A stretch of 64,000 bases of DNA, from NCBI RefSeq assembly GCF_014645655.1, contig NZ_BMMD01000001.1, positions 237,680-301,679 of the forward strand, read 5' to 3'. Each line of letters opens with the position of its first letter. Position 1 is the first letter of the stretch. The DNA is from Agromyces bauzanensis (GTDB lineage Bacteria; Actinomycetota; Actinomycetes; Actinomycetales; Microbacteriaceae). The notes under the pieces are model-generated. The model was not told the origin of the DNA. It saw only the letters and a program-made list of their open reading frames with translations, and searched no databases. A program made the position numbers and the translations under genes. Shown here piece by piece: positions 25,083 to 33,942 of the stretch.

Positions 25083-25985
25083 TCAGACCTCCCGGCCCTC
25101 GGCCAGCACGGCGAGCACCGCGTCGTGCAGTCGGCCGTTCGTGGCGAGCGAACTGCCGTGCCACGGACCGGGCTCACCCGTGATCGACGTGAGCCGGCCG
25201 CCGGCCTCCTCGACGATGGGCACGAGCGCGGCCAGGTCGTATGGCTTCACGTCGAACTCGCCCGTGATGTCGATGAGCCCCTCGGCGAGCAGCATGTACG
25301 ACCACAGGTCGCCGTAGGCACGGTCCCGCCACACCCGGTCGCCGAGCGCGAGCAGGCGGTCGAGGTAGCCGGCCTGCCGCCACTGGGCGAGGCTCTGGAA
25401 GCTGAGCGAGGCGTCCGCCAGTCGCTCGACGACCGACACGCGCAGGCGCCGGGCGCCGGGGAAGCGAGCGGATGCCGCATCCGCCCGCCCTTCGTCCGTT
25501 GCCGTCTCGTCGGGTGCGTCGACACGTGCGCCCGCCTCGGCGGCCGACTCGATTGTCCACGCGCCCATGCCGCGGGCGGCCCACCACCGTCGGCCCATGG
25601 CGGGGGAGGTCGCGACGCCGACGACCGGCACGCCGTCGATCGCGAGCGCGATGAGGGTGCCCCAGACGGGGATGCCGCGGAGGAAGTTCGCGGTGCCGTC
25701 GATGGGGTCGATGATCCACTGCCGTGCGGAGTCGCCCTCGGTGCCGAACTCCTCGCCGAGGATGCCGTCGCCGGGGCGCGCCGCGGCGAGCCGGTCGCGG
25801 ATGGCGCGCTCGACCGCGAGATCGGCTTCGGTCACAGGTGTGCGGTCGGGCTTCGTCTGCACGTCGAGGTCGACCGCGCGGAAGCGGGCGAGCGAGACGG
25901 CGTCGGCGCGATCGGCGAGCTCGAGGGCGAGCCTGAGGTCGTCGGTGAGGTCTGGGGTGAGGTGTTCGTCAGGGGCGGCGGTCAC
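25083..25985 (-). CDS. hisN: Inositol monophosphatase-family protein, probable histidinol-phosphatase
   Basis: A 300-residue Mg-dependent phosphatase. Metal-binding motifs are GEEFG (about residue 77), WIIDPIDGTANFL (about 92-104), and the C-terminal YGDLWSYMLLAEGLIDI, whose pattern matches HisN of actinobacteria better than inositol phosphatases. It would release phosphate from histidinol phosphate in histidine synthesis. It starts at GTG 25985, 7 nt after a TAGGCT -10 on the minus strand (25993-25998). No other his genes are in the window, so the substrate call rests on family resemblance. Confidence 0.85.
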   Translation of the reverse strand: MTAAPDEHLTPDLTDDLRLALELADRADAVSLARFRAVDLDVQTKPDRTPVTEADLAVERAIRDRLAAARPGDGILGEEFGTEGDSARQWIIDPIDGTANFLRGIPVWGTLIALAIDGVPVVGVATSPAMGRRWWAARGMGAWTIESAAEAGARVDAPDETATDEGRADAASARFPGARRLRVSVVERLADASLSFQSLAQWRQAGYLDRLLALGDRVWRDRAYGDLWSYMLLAEGLIDITGEFDVKPYDLAALVPIVEEAGGRLTSITGEPGPWHGSSLATNGRLHDAVLAVLAEGREV

Positions 25986-25992
25986 TCGACCC

Positions 25993-25998
25993 AGCCTA
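25993..25998 (-). promoter_or_regulatory. -10 element (TAGGCT) for leaderless hisN
   Basis: On the minus strand TAGGCT ends 7 nt before the GTG at 25985. No ribosome site is present in between. Confidence 0.55.
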
Positions 25999-26031
25999 CC
26001 GACGCGCCTGACGCGCCCGGCCGCACTCCGA

Positions 26032-26060
26032 TTGGCGCTCGCAGCCTCTCGCCTGATAAT
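26032..26060 (+). promoter_or_regulatory. Promoter of tRNA-Lys
   Basis: TTGGCG (26032-26037), a 17-bp spacer and GATAAT (26055-26060) form the best sigma-70-type promoter in the window. Transcription should start near 26067, about 35 nt before the mature tRNA. Confidence 0.7.
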
Positions 26061-26101
26061 GTGATCTTTCGGTTCGGGCTCGTCGAGACATCCCGAACCA
26101 T

Positions 26102-26174
26102 GCACCTCTAGCTCAATCGGCAGAGCAACTGACTCTTAATCAGTGGGTTCAGGGTTCAAGTCCCTGGGGGTGCA
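26102..26174 (+). tRNA. tRNA-Lys (anticodon CUU)
   Basis: A 73-nt cloverleaf. Acceptor GCACCTC pairs with GGGGTGC (one T-G pair), D-arm GCTCAATCGGCAGAGC, anticodon loop ACTCTTAATC with CTT as anticodon, and T-arm CAGGGTTCAAGTCCCTG. Discriminator A at 26174; CCA is not encoded. Flanked by its own promoter and terminator, so it is an independent transcription unit. Confidence 0.97.
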
Positions 26175-26178
26175 CTGC

Positions 26179-26208
26179 GGCCCCGAACCTCTCGCCAGGT
26201 TCGGGGCC
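26179..26208 (+). terminator. Rho-independent terminator of tRNA-Lys
   Basis: GGCCCCGAACCT (26179-26190) pairs perfectly with AGGTTCGGGGCC (26197-26208), a 12-bp stem with a 6-nt loop, followed by the T-rich TCTTCATTTC. It starts 5 nt after the tRNA. Confidence 0.85.
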
Positions 26209-26320
26209 TCTTCATTTCACGCCGCGCGTTCGGCAATGGACGGCGCACCTGACAGCGCCCGTTCACCCGTTGGCTGCGGGCATTTCATGCCCGCTCCAGT
26301 CCGACGTGACGCGACCGGAA

Positions 26321-26326
26321 TAGCCT
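26321..26326 (+). promoter_or_regulatory. -10 element (TAGCCT) of the phosphoesterase gene
   Basis: TAGCCT ends 36 nt before the ATG at 26363. The leader contains CCGGGGGGATCAAC just before the start, so unlike many genes in this window this one has a conventional ribosome site. Confidence 0.45.
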
Positions 26327-26362
26327 CCTCGTCGAATTCAGGTACTCGCCGGGGGGATCAAC

Positions 26363-29323
26363 ATGTCGTTCCACGTCTACCGCATCACTCGGTCGATTGC
26401 GACGGTTGCCGCTCTCGGCTTGGCGCTCGCATCGGCTCCGCTCGCAGGGCAGACCGCTGCGCTGGCGGCTCCTTCGCAGACCGCATCTGCCGAGGGGCTC
26501 GAGGTGGGCGTGATCAGCGACCTGCACTTCGGTGTCGACGAAGAGGCCCCGGAGGGCGGCGCGGTCGACAATCGGCTGCGCGAGGAGCACCTTCGAAACG
26601 CCCTCCACTTCTACCAGGAACGCGATGTCGATCTGCTCGTCCTCAACGGCGACCTCGTCGACAACGGGCTCGAAGGTGAGTACGAGCGGTTCACACGCGT
26701 CTTCAACGAGGTCTTCGCCGAGCCCGGCTCGGCTCCGGCCGTGCTCGCGACGGGGGGAAACCACGAGTTCCGCCCCGAGTACGAGGGCGACTGGTCGGTC
26801 GACGAGGTGCGCCGGCTGTTCGTCGAGCAGGTGAACCGGGGTGCGATGAACGCCGTGGTCAACAACGGCTCGGATTCGGTCGACAACGTGATCAACGTCG
26901 GCGGGTACACGTTCATCGGCCTCACCACGGAGAGCGGCATACCCGCGGGAGATTTCCGTGAACACTCGACGCAGTGGCTGGAGGCGCAGCTCGCCACCGC
27001 GGAGGCAGCAGATCCCGACAAGCCGATCTTCGTGTTCGTGCACCAGCCGGTGCGGAACACGACACTTCGCAGCGCGAACAGCCCGGCGGCACTGGGGCCC
27101 GTGCTCGCGAAGTACCCGCAGGCCATCGTGTTCGCGGGGCACACCCACTCGCCACTCGCCGACGAACGCGCCATCCACCAACGGGACTTCACCTCGGTGA
27201 ACACGGGCGCGCTCTGGTATCTCAGCGGCCTCGAGGGCTCGTTCGCCGAAGTGCCCGATCGCTTCGATGCGGCGAACGGCCTGGTCGTCGACATCCGGCC
27301 CGAACAGGTCGAGATCGAACGCCGCGACTTCCACAACTCGCATCCGATCAAGCAGGATTGGGTGATCCGAGCCCCATTCGGTGATCCGAGCACCTTCGTC
27401 TACACCGACGAGCGCGCCCAGCAGAGCGTGGCGCCGTCCTTCTCCGGCAACGCGAAGCTCAGGGTGGTCGACGTGCAACCGCATCACGCGACCGTCGAGT
27501 TCGACGCGGCGACGGCAGCGGACTTCGTGTACTCGTACGCCCTGACGGCGACCGATCCGCCGACCGGCGCGATAGCCGCCACGCTGAGCAAGCCGTCGGA
27601 CTTCTACCTCGACTTCGACGAGCAGGCGAAACGGCATCAGTGGACCATCTCCGGGCTCACCCCCGGCCGGGAATATGCCCTGGCCGTCGTCGCGACGGAA
27701 TCGTTCGGCAAGGCCAGCGCTCCGCTCACGACGACCATCCAGACTCCGCCGGCCGAGACGGAAGCCGAAGACGTGTTGCTCGTCGACTTCGCGAACGGCA
27801 AGCCCGACGACCGCTCGGCCTACAAGACCCCGGCAGAGCCGTTCCGAACCGTTCGCATCGCCGAGGACTCGACGATCGGCAGGCAGGCGTTCACCACCGA
27901 CGGGCGCTACAACACCATCACCTTCGACCTGACCGAGCGCCAGCACGCCGAGATCGCCAACCGGTACACGCTCGATGTGGTGTTCAAGGTGCACGCGACC
28001 GTGCCGGTGGGCCAGGTGATCGCGAGCAACTCCAACACGACCGGCATCGGCCTCTTCGTCGACGGGCACAACGAGCTCGTGGGGCGCACCTTCGTCGGTG
28101 GGCGTGCGAAGGACCTGTACCTCGGCCAGATCGAGCCCGGCAGCCACTACCGAGCCGTCATGACCTACGACGGCGACATCCTTCGCGCCTACCTCAACGG
28201 CACCGAGGTGGCGCGCAGCGGCAGCCAGGGCGCTGCCGTGCTGGGCCAGACGAACGAGATCCCGTTCTCGATCGGCGCCACACCCTATGCCGACGCCCTC
28301 GCCATGTACTACCCCCTGAACGGCAGCGTCGCGTACCTGAACCTCAAGAACCTCGCCCTCCCCGGCGAGGAGATCGCGCAGGACTTCGCTGATGTCGCGA
28401 GCTGGGCGACCGGCCTGCCGGTGATCCCGACCGTGATCCCGCAGCTGGGTACGCCATCGCCGGCGATGCCGGTCTTCGTGAGCGCCGTCAACCCGACCGA
28501 CCTCAACCGGTCGGTGCAGTACCCGCAGGCGGGCGGCAATCACCTGTTCGAGTACGTCGAGCTCTACAACAGCTCCGACGAGGCCATCGACCTGAACGCG
28601 ACGTACGACCTGCTCTACGACAGCACGCCGCTCACCGTGACCACGGACGGGACGAACACCACGGGGGTGGTGCTTCCGGCGCGATCTGCGGCCGTCCTGT
28701 GGGCGAAGCGCAGCCCCCACCCGGAATGGGGCGATGCCGACCGCCTCACGATCGACGATTTCCGCCGCACCTACAGTGTGCCTGCAGAGGTGCCCGTCTA
28801 CATCGTGCAGGGCAAGGACGGGTGGGCCCGGAGCGGAGGCACCACCCTTCGCGACAAGGCCGGCACCGTGCTGAGCACCCTCCGGTGGTCGACCGCGGAG
28901 GCGAGCGAGGCGGGCGCGGCGCGGTTCAAGGTCCCGGCCTCGGGCACCACGATGGACGTGTTCCAGACGTTCGGCGCCCGGAGGCCCGGGCTCGTCGATC
29001 CTCAGCAGTACAACCTCGACGGCGAGCCGCCGGTGATCGGCGTCATCTCGCAGTCCGATGTCGACAAGAAGTCGAACGCCGTCATCAGCGCAGAGGCGAT
29101 CGACAACCTCCGCATCGCGTGGGGCCGGCTGTACTACCGGACCGCACCGGACGAACACTACGTCTCGGTCGACATGTCGATCGACGGCGACCGTCTCACG
29201 GCCGAGATCGCCCAGGCATTCCTGGAGTCGCCTGAGCTGCAGTACTACATCGAGGTCAGCGACGGCTGGAATGTCGCGTCGACGGCCGAGACGCCGATCA
29301 CCGTCGGAGTCGGCAAGAAGTAG
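26363..29323 (+). CDS. Large secreted calcineurin-like phosphoesterase with LamG-like and lamin-tail domains
   Basis: A 986-residue exported protein. The signal peptide covers residues 1-36 (AxA-type cut near LAA-PSQ). Residues 46-300 are a metallophosphoesterase: SDLHFG (Asp53, His55), NGDLVDN (Asp97), GGNHEF (132-135), VFVHQP (His227) and AGHTHSP (259-262), a full set of two-metal ligands. Next come a fibronectin-III-like segment (about 350-470), a concanavalin/LamG-like domain (about 475-680), and a lamin-tail-like domain (about 700-860, with FEYVELYNSSDEAIDLNATY). The last 90 residues are a further beta domain. It probably hydrolyses phosphate esters of nucleotides or cell-surface polymers outside the cell. 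No sortase motif is visible. Confidence 0.88.
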   Translation: MSFHVYRITRSIATVAALGLALASAPLAGQTAALAAPSQTASAEGLEVGVISDLHFGVDEEAPEGGAVDNRLREEHLRNALHFYQERDVDLLVLNGDLVDNGLEGEYERFTRVFNEVFAEPGSAPAVLATGGNHEFRPEYEGDWSVDEVRRLFVEQVNRGAMNAVVNNGSDSVDNVINVGGYTFIGLTTESGIPAGDFREHSTQWLEAQLATAEAADPDKPIFVFVHQPVRNTTLRSANSPAALGPVLAKYPQAIVFAGHTHSPLADERAIHQRDFTSVNTGALWYLSGLEGSFAEVPDRFDAANGLVVDIRPEQVEIERRDFHNSHPIKQDWVIRAPFGDPSTFVYTDERAQQSVAPSFSGNAKLRVVDVQPHHATVEFDAATAADFVYSYALTATDPPTGAIAATLSKPSDFYLDFDEQAKRHQWTISGLTPGREYALAVVATESFGKASAPLTTTIQTPPAETEAEDVLLVDFANGKPDDRSAYKTPAEPFRTVRIAEDSTIGRQAFTTDGRYNTITFDLTERQHAEIANRYTLDVVFKVHATVPVGQVIASNSNTTGIGLFVDGHNELVGRTFVGGRAKDLYLGQIEPGSHYRAVMTYDGDILRAYLNGTEVARSGSQGAAVLGQTNEIPFSIGATPYADALAMYYPLNGSVAYLNLKNLALPGEEIAQDFADVASWATGLPVIPTVIPQLGTPSPAMPVFVSAVNPTDLNRSVQYPQAGGNHLFEYVELYNSSDEAIDLNATYDLLYDSTPLTVTTDGTNTTGVVLPARSAAVLWAKRSPHPEWGDADRLTIDDFRRTYSVPAEVPVYIVQGKDGWARSGGTTLRDKAGTVLSTLRWSTAEASEAGAARFKVPASGTTMDVFQTFGARRPGLVDPQQYNLDGEPPVIGVISQSDVDKKSNAVISAEAIDNLRIAWGRLYYRTAPDEHYVSVDMSIDGDRLTAEIAQAFLESPELQYYIEVSDGWNVASTAETPITVGVGKK

Positions 29324-29398
29324 ACGCCATACGTTGAGGAACATCGAGAGGGGTACGCGGCATCCCAAGACCGACGCAAGCCGGGGAACGACCGCGGG

Positions 29399-30337
29399 TC
29401 AGGTGGCGGCGACGTCGTTGCCGAGCGCACGCAGCACGCGCTGCGCCGAACCGCCGAGGTTCCACTCGGCGGCGAGGCGTTCGACCTCCGCGAGGTGGGC
29501 GGTGTCGAGCGGCCGGATGCGGGCGGCGAACTCGCCGAGGTCGAGGTCGCGCACGACTTCGACGACGGTCGGCGAGACCTCGAGGTAGTCGGCAGCTCCG
29601 ATGATCTTCGCGCGCATTCCCGCTGAGAGAGGTGCGGTCGGGTCGGATGCCGCGGCCACGAGCCCGTCGAGGTCGACGAACTGCCGCAGCAGGCTCGCCG
29701 CGGTCTTGTCGCCGATGCCCGGGACGCCGGGCAGGCCGTCGGACGCGTCGCCGCGCAGCACCGCGAAGTCGGCGTATTGCGCGGGCAGCACGCCGTACTT
29801 CGCGACGACCGAGACGTCGGTGAGGACCTCGAGCCTGCTCATTCCGCGAGCGGTGTAGATGACGCGCACGGCACGTGCGTCGTCGATGAGCTGGAAGAGA
29901 TCGCGATCGCCGGTGACGACGTCGATCGGCATGGTGGCCTGTGCGGCCAGACTGCCGATGACGTCGTCGGCCTCGTGATCGGGCTTGCCGATCACCGTCA
30001 CGTCGAGTTCCGTGAGCAACTCGCGGATCATCGGTACCTGGGCCGCGAGCGCGGCGGGCACCTCCTCGACGTCGGGCCCGCACGGCACGAGCTCGGCAAC
30101 GCGGTGCGCCTTGTAGCTCGGTATCAACTCGACTCGCCAGTGCGGTCGCCAGTCGTCGTCCCAGCAGGCAACGAGGTGAGTCGGCTCGAAGTCGGACACG
30201 AGCCGGGCGATGATATCGGCGAGGCCCCGCACCGCGTTGACGGGGGTGCCGTCAGCACGCCTGATCGAGTCGGGCACGCCGTAGAAGGCGCGGAAGTAGA
30301 GCGAGGCGGTGTCGAGCAACATGAGGCGGTCGGTCAC
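29399..30337 (-). CDS. 5'-3' exonuclease (DNA polymerase I N-terminal domain-like)
   Basis: A 312-residue FEN/PIN-fold nuclease. Metal-binding residues appear in LMLLDTASLYFRAFYG, in the DHEADDVIGSLAAQ block and in VVTGDRDLFQLID. PSYKAHR is the helical-arch basic patch, and GVPGIGDKTAASLL is the helix-hairpin-helix that binds DNA. It is a free-standing version of the exonuclease domain of DNA polymerase I and probably removes RNA primers or flaps. The GTG at 30337 has CAGGAT (30344-30349) 6 nt upstream, again a possible leaderless start. Confidence 0.93.
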   Translation of the reverse strand: MTDRLMLLDTASLYFRAFYGVPDSIRRADGTPVNAVRGLADIIARLVSDFEPTHLVACWDDDWRPHWRVELIPSYKAHRVAELVPCGPDVEEVPAALAAQVPMIRELLTELDVTVIGKPDHEADDVIGSLAAQATMPIDVVTGDRDLFQLIDDARAVRVIYTARGMSRLEVLTDVSVVAKYGVLPAQYADFAVLRGDASDGLPGVPGIGDKTAASLLRQFVDLDGLVAAASDPTAPLSAGMRAKIIGAADYLEVSPTVVEVVRDLDLGEFAARIRPLDTAHLAEVERLAAEWNLGGSAQRVLRALGNDVAAT

Positions 30338-30366
30338 ACCGCGATCCTGCCATGTGCCGCCCACGA

Positions 30367-30942
30367 TCACCGGTCGGCGGCGCCGAGCCCCTTGCGATAC
30401 ACGACCAGATCGCACGTCGTGGCGAGCAGCGGCGCCAGCTCGGGGTAGAGCTCGCCGAGTTCGCCGGTGCGCACCTCGCAGTATCCGATGCGGGTGTACC
30501 ACTCGCGGAGGAACTCCTTCGACGGATGCGTCCACGTCGTCGGCACAAGGAGTTCGAGCTGCATGTCCGAGTGTCCGTGCTCGACCGCCCAGCGTTCGGC
30601 GAAGGCCACGAGGGCGCGGCCGATGCCGAGTCCACGGCGCTCAGGATCCGCGGCCAGCATCCCGAATTCGGCGAGGCCGTCGTCGAGGCGCTGCACCCGA
30701 ACGGCGCCCACCACGCGGCCATCGGCGCGCGCCGTCACGAGTTCCGCGTGGCGGATCAGCCCGGCGACCTCCTCGGGGTCCGTGCGGCGGGCACCGGCGG
30801 TCCACAGGCCGGCCTCGGCTTGGTCGTACACGACGTTGATGAGTTCGGCGATCGCACTGGCCCGCTCGTGGTCGTCGGCGGATTCCGCCGGCTCGACACC
30901 GACGTCGAGCGCGGAGAGCGGCGGGCGGGACGAGGTGTTCAC
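30367..30942 (-). CDS. GNAT-family N-acetyltransferase
   Basis: A 191-residue protein with one GNAT fold. The acetyl-CoA-binding motif A reads FGMLAADPERRGLGIGRAL and motif B lies around EHGHSDMQLELLVP; the wing before it includes RVVGAVRVQRLDDGLAEF. The acceptor substrate is not predictable. GTG 30942 follows AACAAT (30949-30954 on this strand) by 6 nt. The gene runs in the same direction as the exonuclease, 29 bp upstream of it. Confidence 0.9.
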   Translation of the reverse strand: MNTSSRPPLSALDVGVEPAESADDHERASAIAELINVVYDQAEAGLWTAGARRTDPEEVAGLIRHAELVTARADGRVVGAVRVQRLDDGLAEFGMLAADPERRGLGIGRALVAFAERWAVEHGHSDMQLELLVPTTWTHPSKEFLREWYTRIGYCEVRTGELGELYPELAPLLATTCDLVVYRKGLGAADR

Positions 30943-30987
30943 CGTCCCATTGTTGCAGTGACACCCGGCGCCGAAACGCGAGCCGCG

Positions 30988-31581
30988 TCAGTCGTCGAAG
31001 CCCCTCGCCACCAGCGCCTCGCCCATCGCGTCGGCGGTCTGCAGCGACCGCACCATGACCGGCACCGCCACCGCACGCAGCGACCCCTCGACGCCGCGCG
31101 CGCGTCGGGCCTCGAGCACCGCGCGGACGATCTCGGTCATGAGCGGCACCGCTCGGATCGTCATCGCCAGCACGATGCCGACGCGCTCGGGGTCGAGGCG
31201 ACGACCGAACAGGCGCAGGCCCGCCCGCACGGAGTCGAGGATCGCCGACACGCGGGTCGTGAGGGTCACCAGCGCTGCGAGCGCGACGCAGGCCGTCACG
31301 CGCAGCGACATCTCGACCGCCGACTCCCACCCCGAGAACAGGGCGTTGAGCGGGGCGGCGACGAGGAGGATCCAGAGCACAGGCACGAGCTGCGTCACGA
31401 CGTCGCGTGGCGGAATGGCCGCCACCGCGAAACCCAGCAGTGCGAGCACGAGGGCGATCAGCAGCATCCACCATTCAGGGAGCAGGGCGATCACGACGAC
31501 GGATGCCGCCAGCCCCACGAGCTTGGCGCCTGCGCCGAGCCGGTGCAGCGCCGAGGTGCCGGGCCGGTACGACCCGATCAT
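30988..31581 (-). CDS. bioN: Biotin ECF transporter membrane component (EcfT/BioN)
   Basis: A 197-residue membrane protein of the EcfT family with about four or five helices. The cytoplasmic coupling helices end in two Ala-Arg-Gly motifs, EARRARGVEG and EALVARGFDD, which contact the ATPase. It is the last gene of the bioY-bioM-bioN operon and its start overlaps the bioM stop by 4 bp. It couples ATP hydrolysis in BioM to the tilt of BioY in the membrane. Confidence 0.92.
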   Translation of the reverse strand: MIGSYRPGTSALHRLGAGAKLVGLAASVVVIALLPEWWMLLIALVLALLGFAVAAIPPRDVVTQLVPVLWILLVAAPLNALFSGWESAVEMSLRVTACVALAALVTLTTRVSAILDSVRAGLRLFGRRLDPERVGIVLAMTIRAVPLMTEIVRAVLEARRARGVEGSLRAVAVPVMVRSLQTADAMGEALVARGFDD

Positions 31582-32258
31582 CGGATGAGATTCCGGTACG
31601 CGCCGACCGCCTCGGCGGGGGAGCCGTCGGCCACGATGCGACCGCCCTCCACCACGAGCACCCGGTCGAACGACTCGACGGACTCGAGCCGATGCGTGAC
31701 GAGCACGAGCTGCTGGTCGAGCTCCGCGAAGTGCCGTTCGACGAGTTGGGCGTTGCGGGCATCGAGCAGCGTGGTCGGCTCGTCGGCGACGACGATCGCG
31801 GGCTCCGCCACGAGCACCGCGGCGAGCGCCAGCAGCTGCTTCTGCCCGCCCGAGAGCCGGTGAGCCGGGCGATCGGCGAGCTCGGCGAGGCCGAACCGGT
31901 CGAGCGCGCGATCGACGCGCGCAGCGGCATCTGCTGCATCGAGCCGCAGCCGACGCAGGGAGAACGCGACATCTTCTCGCACCGTGGGCATCACGATCTG
32001 GTTGTCGGGGTTGGTGAAGACGAAGCCGACGCGGCGGCGCACTTCGCGGCCATGGCGCGCGACGTCGAGCCCGTCGACGAGCACGCGGCCGGCGGTCGGA
32101 GCGACGAGTCCGTTGACGAGTCGCGCCAGCGTGGACTTGCCTGAGCCGTTCGCCCCGATCACGCCGATGCGCCGCTCCGCGAGGCGCAGCGAGACGTCGC
32201 TCAGCACCACCTCGCCGTCGTAGCGATGCGTGACCTGCTCGAAGACGATCTCGCTCAT
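31578..32258 (-). CDS. bioM: Biotin ECF transporter ATP-binding protein (BioM)
   Basis: A 226-residue ABC ATPase. Walker A is GANGSGKST, Q-loop VFTNPDNQIVMPTV (the Asn-Pro-Asp-Asn form is typical of ECF ATPases), signature RLSGGQKQLLALA, Walker B AIVVADEPTTLLD and H-loop VTHRLE. It powers biotin import with BioN and BioY. It overlaps bioY upstream and bioN downstream by 4 bp each, so the three are made in fixed proportion. Confidence 0.95.
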   Translation of the reverse strand: MSEIVFEQVTHRYDGEVVLSDVSLRLAERRIGVIGANGSGKSTLARLVNGLVAPTAGRVLVDGLDVARHGREVRRRVGFVFTNPDNQIVMPTVREDVAFSLRRLRLDAADAAARVDRALDRFGLAELADRPAHRLSGGQKQLLALAAVLVAEPAIVVADEPTTLLDARNAQLVERHFAELDQQLVLVTHRLESVESFDRVLVVEGGRIVADGSPAEAVGAYRNLIR

Positions 32259-32911
32259 CCGATGTCGGTCGCGGCCGTCTCGGTCGAGGGTGCGGCGGCG
32301 CGCGATCGGCGCCATGGCCATGACTTCTCGGCGATGAGCCCGGGCCAGGCGCGGTGCACGCCGGCGGCGACGAGCGCAGCGATGACGGCCTTGATCGCGT
32401 CCCCGACGAGGAACGGCAGGCTGCCGGTGGCGATCGCCGCCCAAATCGGCATGCCGGTCACGGCGGTGAGCCACGGGATGCCGACGAGGTAGACCGCGAG
32501 GATGCCGCCGACGGACGTCGCGATGAGCAGAGTCCAGAACTGCAGCCGCGGTGTGAGCCGCTCGGCGAGCCAGCCGATCACGAGGGCGCCGAGGATGAAA
32601 CCGACCAGGTAGCCGCCGGTCGGGCCGACGAGCACGGCGAGCCCGCCCGTGGCACCCGCGAGGATCGGCAGGCCGGCGAGGCCCAGCGCGACGTACACGG
32701 TCACGGCGAGGGCGCCCTTCCGCGCGCCGAGGATGGCGCCGGCGAGCATGACGCCGAGGGTCTGGAGGGTGATCGGCACGCCGATGCCGACCGGAATGGT
32801 GCCGGGCAGCGTGAGCGCCGCGATGAGCGCGGCGAAGACGGCGATCTGCGCGAGGTCGCGCGCCGAGCTGCGCACGGCGGTGCGGCCGCTTGGAGTCTGG
32901 GCGACGGTCAT
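32255..32911 (-). CDS. bioY: Biotin-binding S component BioY
   Basis: A 218-residue membrane protein with six helices. BioY features are TIPVGIGVPITLQTLGVMLAGA near the N-terminus (written here as one conserved block of about 22 residues, centred on PITLQTLGV), LGARKGALAV, and GPTGGYLVGFILGA. It binds biotin and gives the ECF transporter its specificity. The ATG at 32911 has a clear AAGGGGAAC ribosome site. A TAGCGT -10 (32958-32963, minus strand) would give a leader of about 40 nt with a small GAGCCG-TT-CGGCTC hairpin. Confidence 0.95.
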   Translation of the reverse strand: MTVAQTPSGRTAVRSSARDLAQIAVFAALIAALTLPGTIPVGIGVPITLQTLGVMLAGAILGARKGALAVTVYVALGLAGLPILAGATGGLAVLVGPTGGYLVGFILGALVIGWLAERLTPRLQFWTLLIATSVGGILAVYLVGIPWLTAVTGMPIWAAIATGSLPFLVGDAIKAVIAALVAAGVHRAWPGLIAEKSWPWRRSRAAAPSTETAATDIG

Positions 32912-33042
32912 CGTTCCCCTTGGGTTCGTGGCGTGGAGCCGAACGGCTCGTGAACTCACGCTACGAATGCCGGGGAGCGGCTGCTCGATCCGGCCGTACA
33001 AGAATCGGCGGCGGATTTTGGAACGCGGATGCCGCGGGCCGC

Positions 33043-33474
33043 TCAGGCGGCGCGGGCCTCGAGGTCGGCCGACTGGCCGATCGACGGGAGCGTCGCGGCA
33101 TCCGTCTCGGTCTCGGCCACGACCACGGGGTCGGCCCAGACGACGAGCGGCGCGGGCACCCAGCTGAGGGCGAGCGGCTCGTTCTCGGCCGGCACGACGA
33201 CCGCGACGGACTCCCGTTCGTCGAGCACCGTGCGGGTGAGCTCCGCGGCGATCTGGTGCGTGAGCATCGCGCGGAAGATCTGGTCGGTGTCCTGTTCGGT
33301 GCGCCGCACGAGCGACCAGGAACCGCCGGGTCCGATGAACTCGGCGAGCTTCGCGTTCAGCAGTTCGAAGAGGTGTTCGCCACGCAGGTCGGCCGCGGTG
33401 GGGCGCGGCGCCGAGGCGGCGGCGTGGGCGGAGGCCTGGGCTGCGAGCCTCGCTCTGCGCCAGCGGCGGAACAT
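33043..33474 (-). CDS. Hypothetical protein
   Basis: A 143-residue soluble protein with a basic, helical N-terminus (FRRWRRARLAAQ) and an alpha/beta body: LRGEHLFELLNAKLAEFIGP, SLVRRTEQDTDQIFRAML and VAVVVPAENEPLALSWVP. GAGAGGGGT gives it a good ribosome site. Codon use is host-like and the length is reasonable, so it is probably real. I do not recognise the family, and the neighbours (biotin transport and a small membrane protein) do not suggest a role. Confidence 0.7.
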   Translation of the reverse strand: MFRRWRRARLAAQASAHAAASAPRPTAADLRGEHLFELLNAKLAEFIGPGGSWSLVRRTEQDTDQIFRAMLTHQIAAELTRTVLDERESVAVVVPAENEPLALSWVPAPLVVWADPVVVAETETDAATLPSIGQSADLEARAA

Positions 33475-33656
33475 CGGTGACCCCTCTCGGTGGCGTTCGG
33501 GCCGGACGGTTCGGGCCGTGCGGTCGGTCTACTTCAGTCTCGGGCCTCGACTCGCGGATCGCGGCTGACACGCCGCGTTCGCCGGCTTGCACGAAATGCT
33601 CGGAACCGGCGAGGCGGGGGGAGCGAGGCGGGGGGAGGGGGGCTCCGTCGACGATG

Positions 33657-33845
33657 CTACTCGGTGAGCTCGGCGCGCTTCGACTCGTCGGCGACGGTGC
33701 CGATCGCGATGGCGAGGCTCGCTGCCCATGAGATCCACATGAGGATGAGGCGCCAGTCCCGCGGCCCGGCGATCGTGGACCGGATGACCGCGATGCCCCC
33801 GAAGATCGAACTGAGCACTGCTCCACTGAAGAGGTACTTGCGCAT
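33657..33845 (-). CDS. Small two-helix membrane protein
   Basis: A 62-residue protein with two hydrophobic helices, LFSGAVLSSIFGGIAVI and LILMWISWAASLAIAIG, and a charged C-terminus (ADESKRAELTE). TAGCGT on the minus strand (33852-33857) ends 6 nt before the ATG, so it should be transcribed without a leader. Function unknown. Confidence 0.7.
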   Translation of the reverse strand: MRKYLFSGAVLSSIFGGIAVIRSTIAGPRDWRLILMWISWAASLAIAIGTVADESKRAELTE

Positions 33846-33910
33846 GCCGCAACGCTACCCGTTCGCCTCCCGCGACCGTGAGCACGTCTGTGAGTCAACC
33901 GTGTATCTGC

Positions 33911-33940
33911 CCGATCGGTCAGGAGCTGACCGATCGGTCA
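33911..33940 (+). promoter_or_regulatory. TetR operator of the MMPL/YhgE operon
   Basis: A long perfect palindrome: the 12-bp arm CCGATCGGTCAG (33911-33922), a 3-bp spacer, and CTGACCGATCGG (33926-33937). Nested in it is a second perfect palindrome, TGACCGATCGGTCA (33927-33940). The -10 TACGGT follows at 33943-33948, so a repressor dimer pair bound here would cover the -35 region. The regulator encoded right after it is the obvious binder. Confidence 0.8.
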
Positions 33941-33942
33941 AG

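Noticed and set aside
32912..33010. BioQ-like operator upstream of bioY (TGAAC followed by GCTAC)
   Set aside because: The spacing is one base too long and two positions differ from the known TGAAC-N3-GTTAC form; too weak to call.
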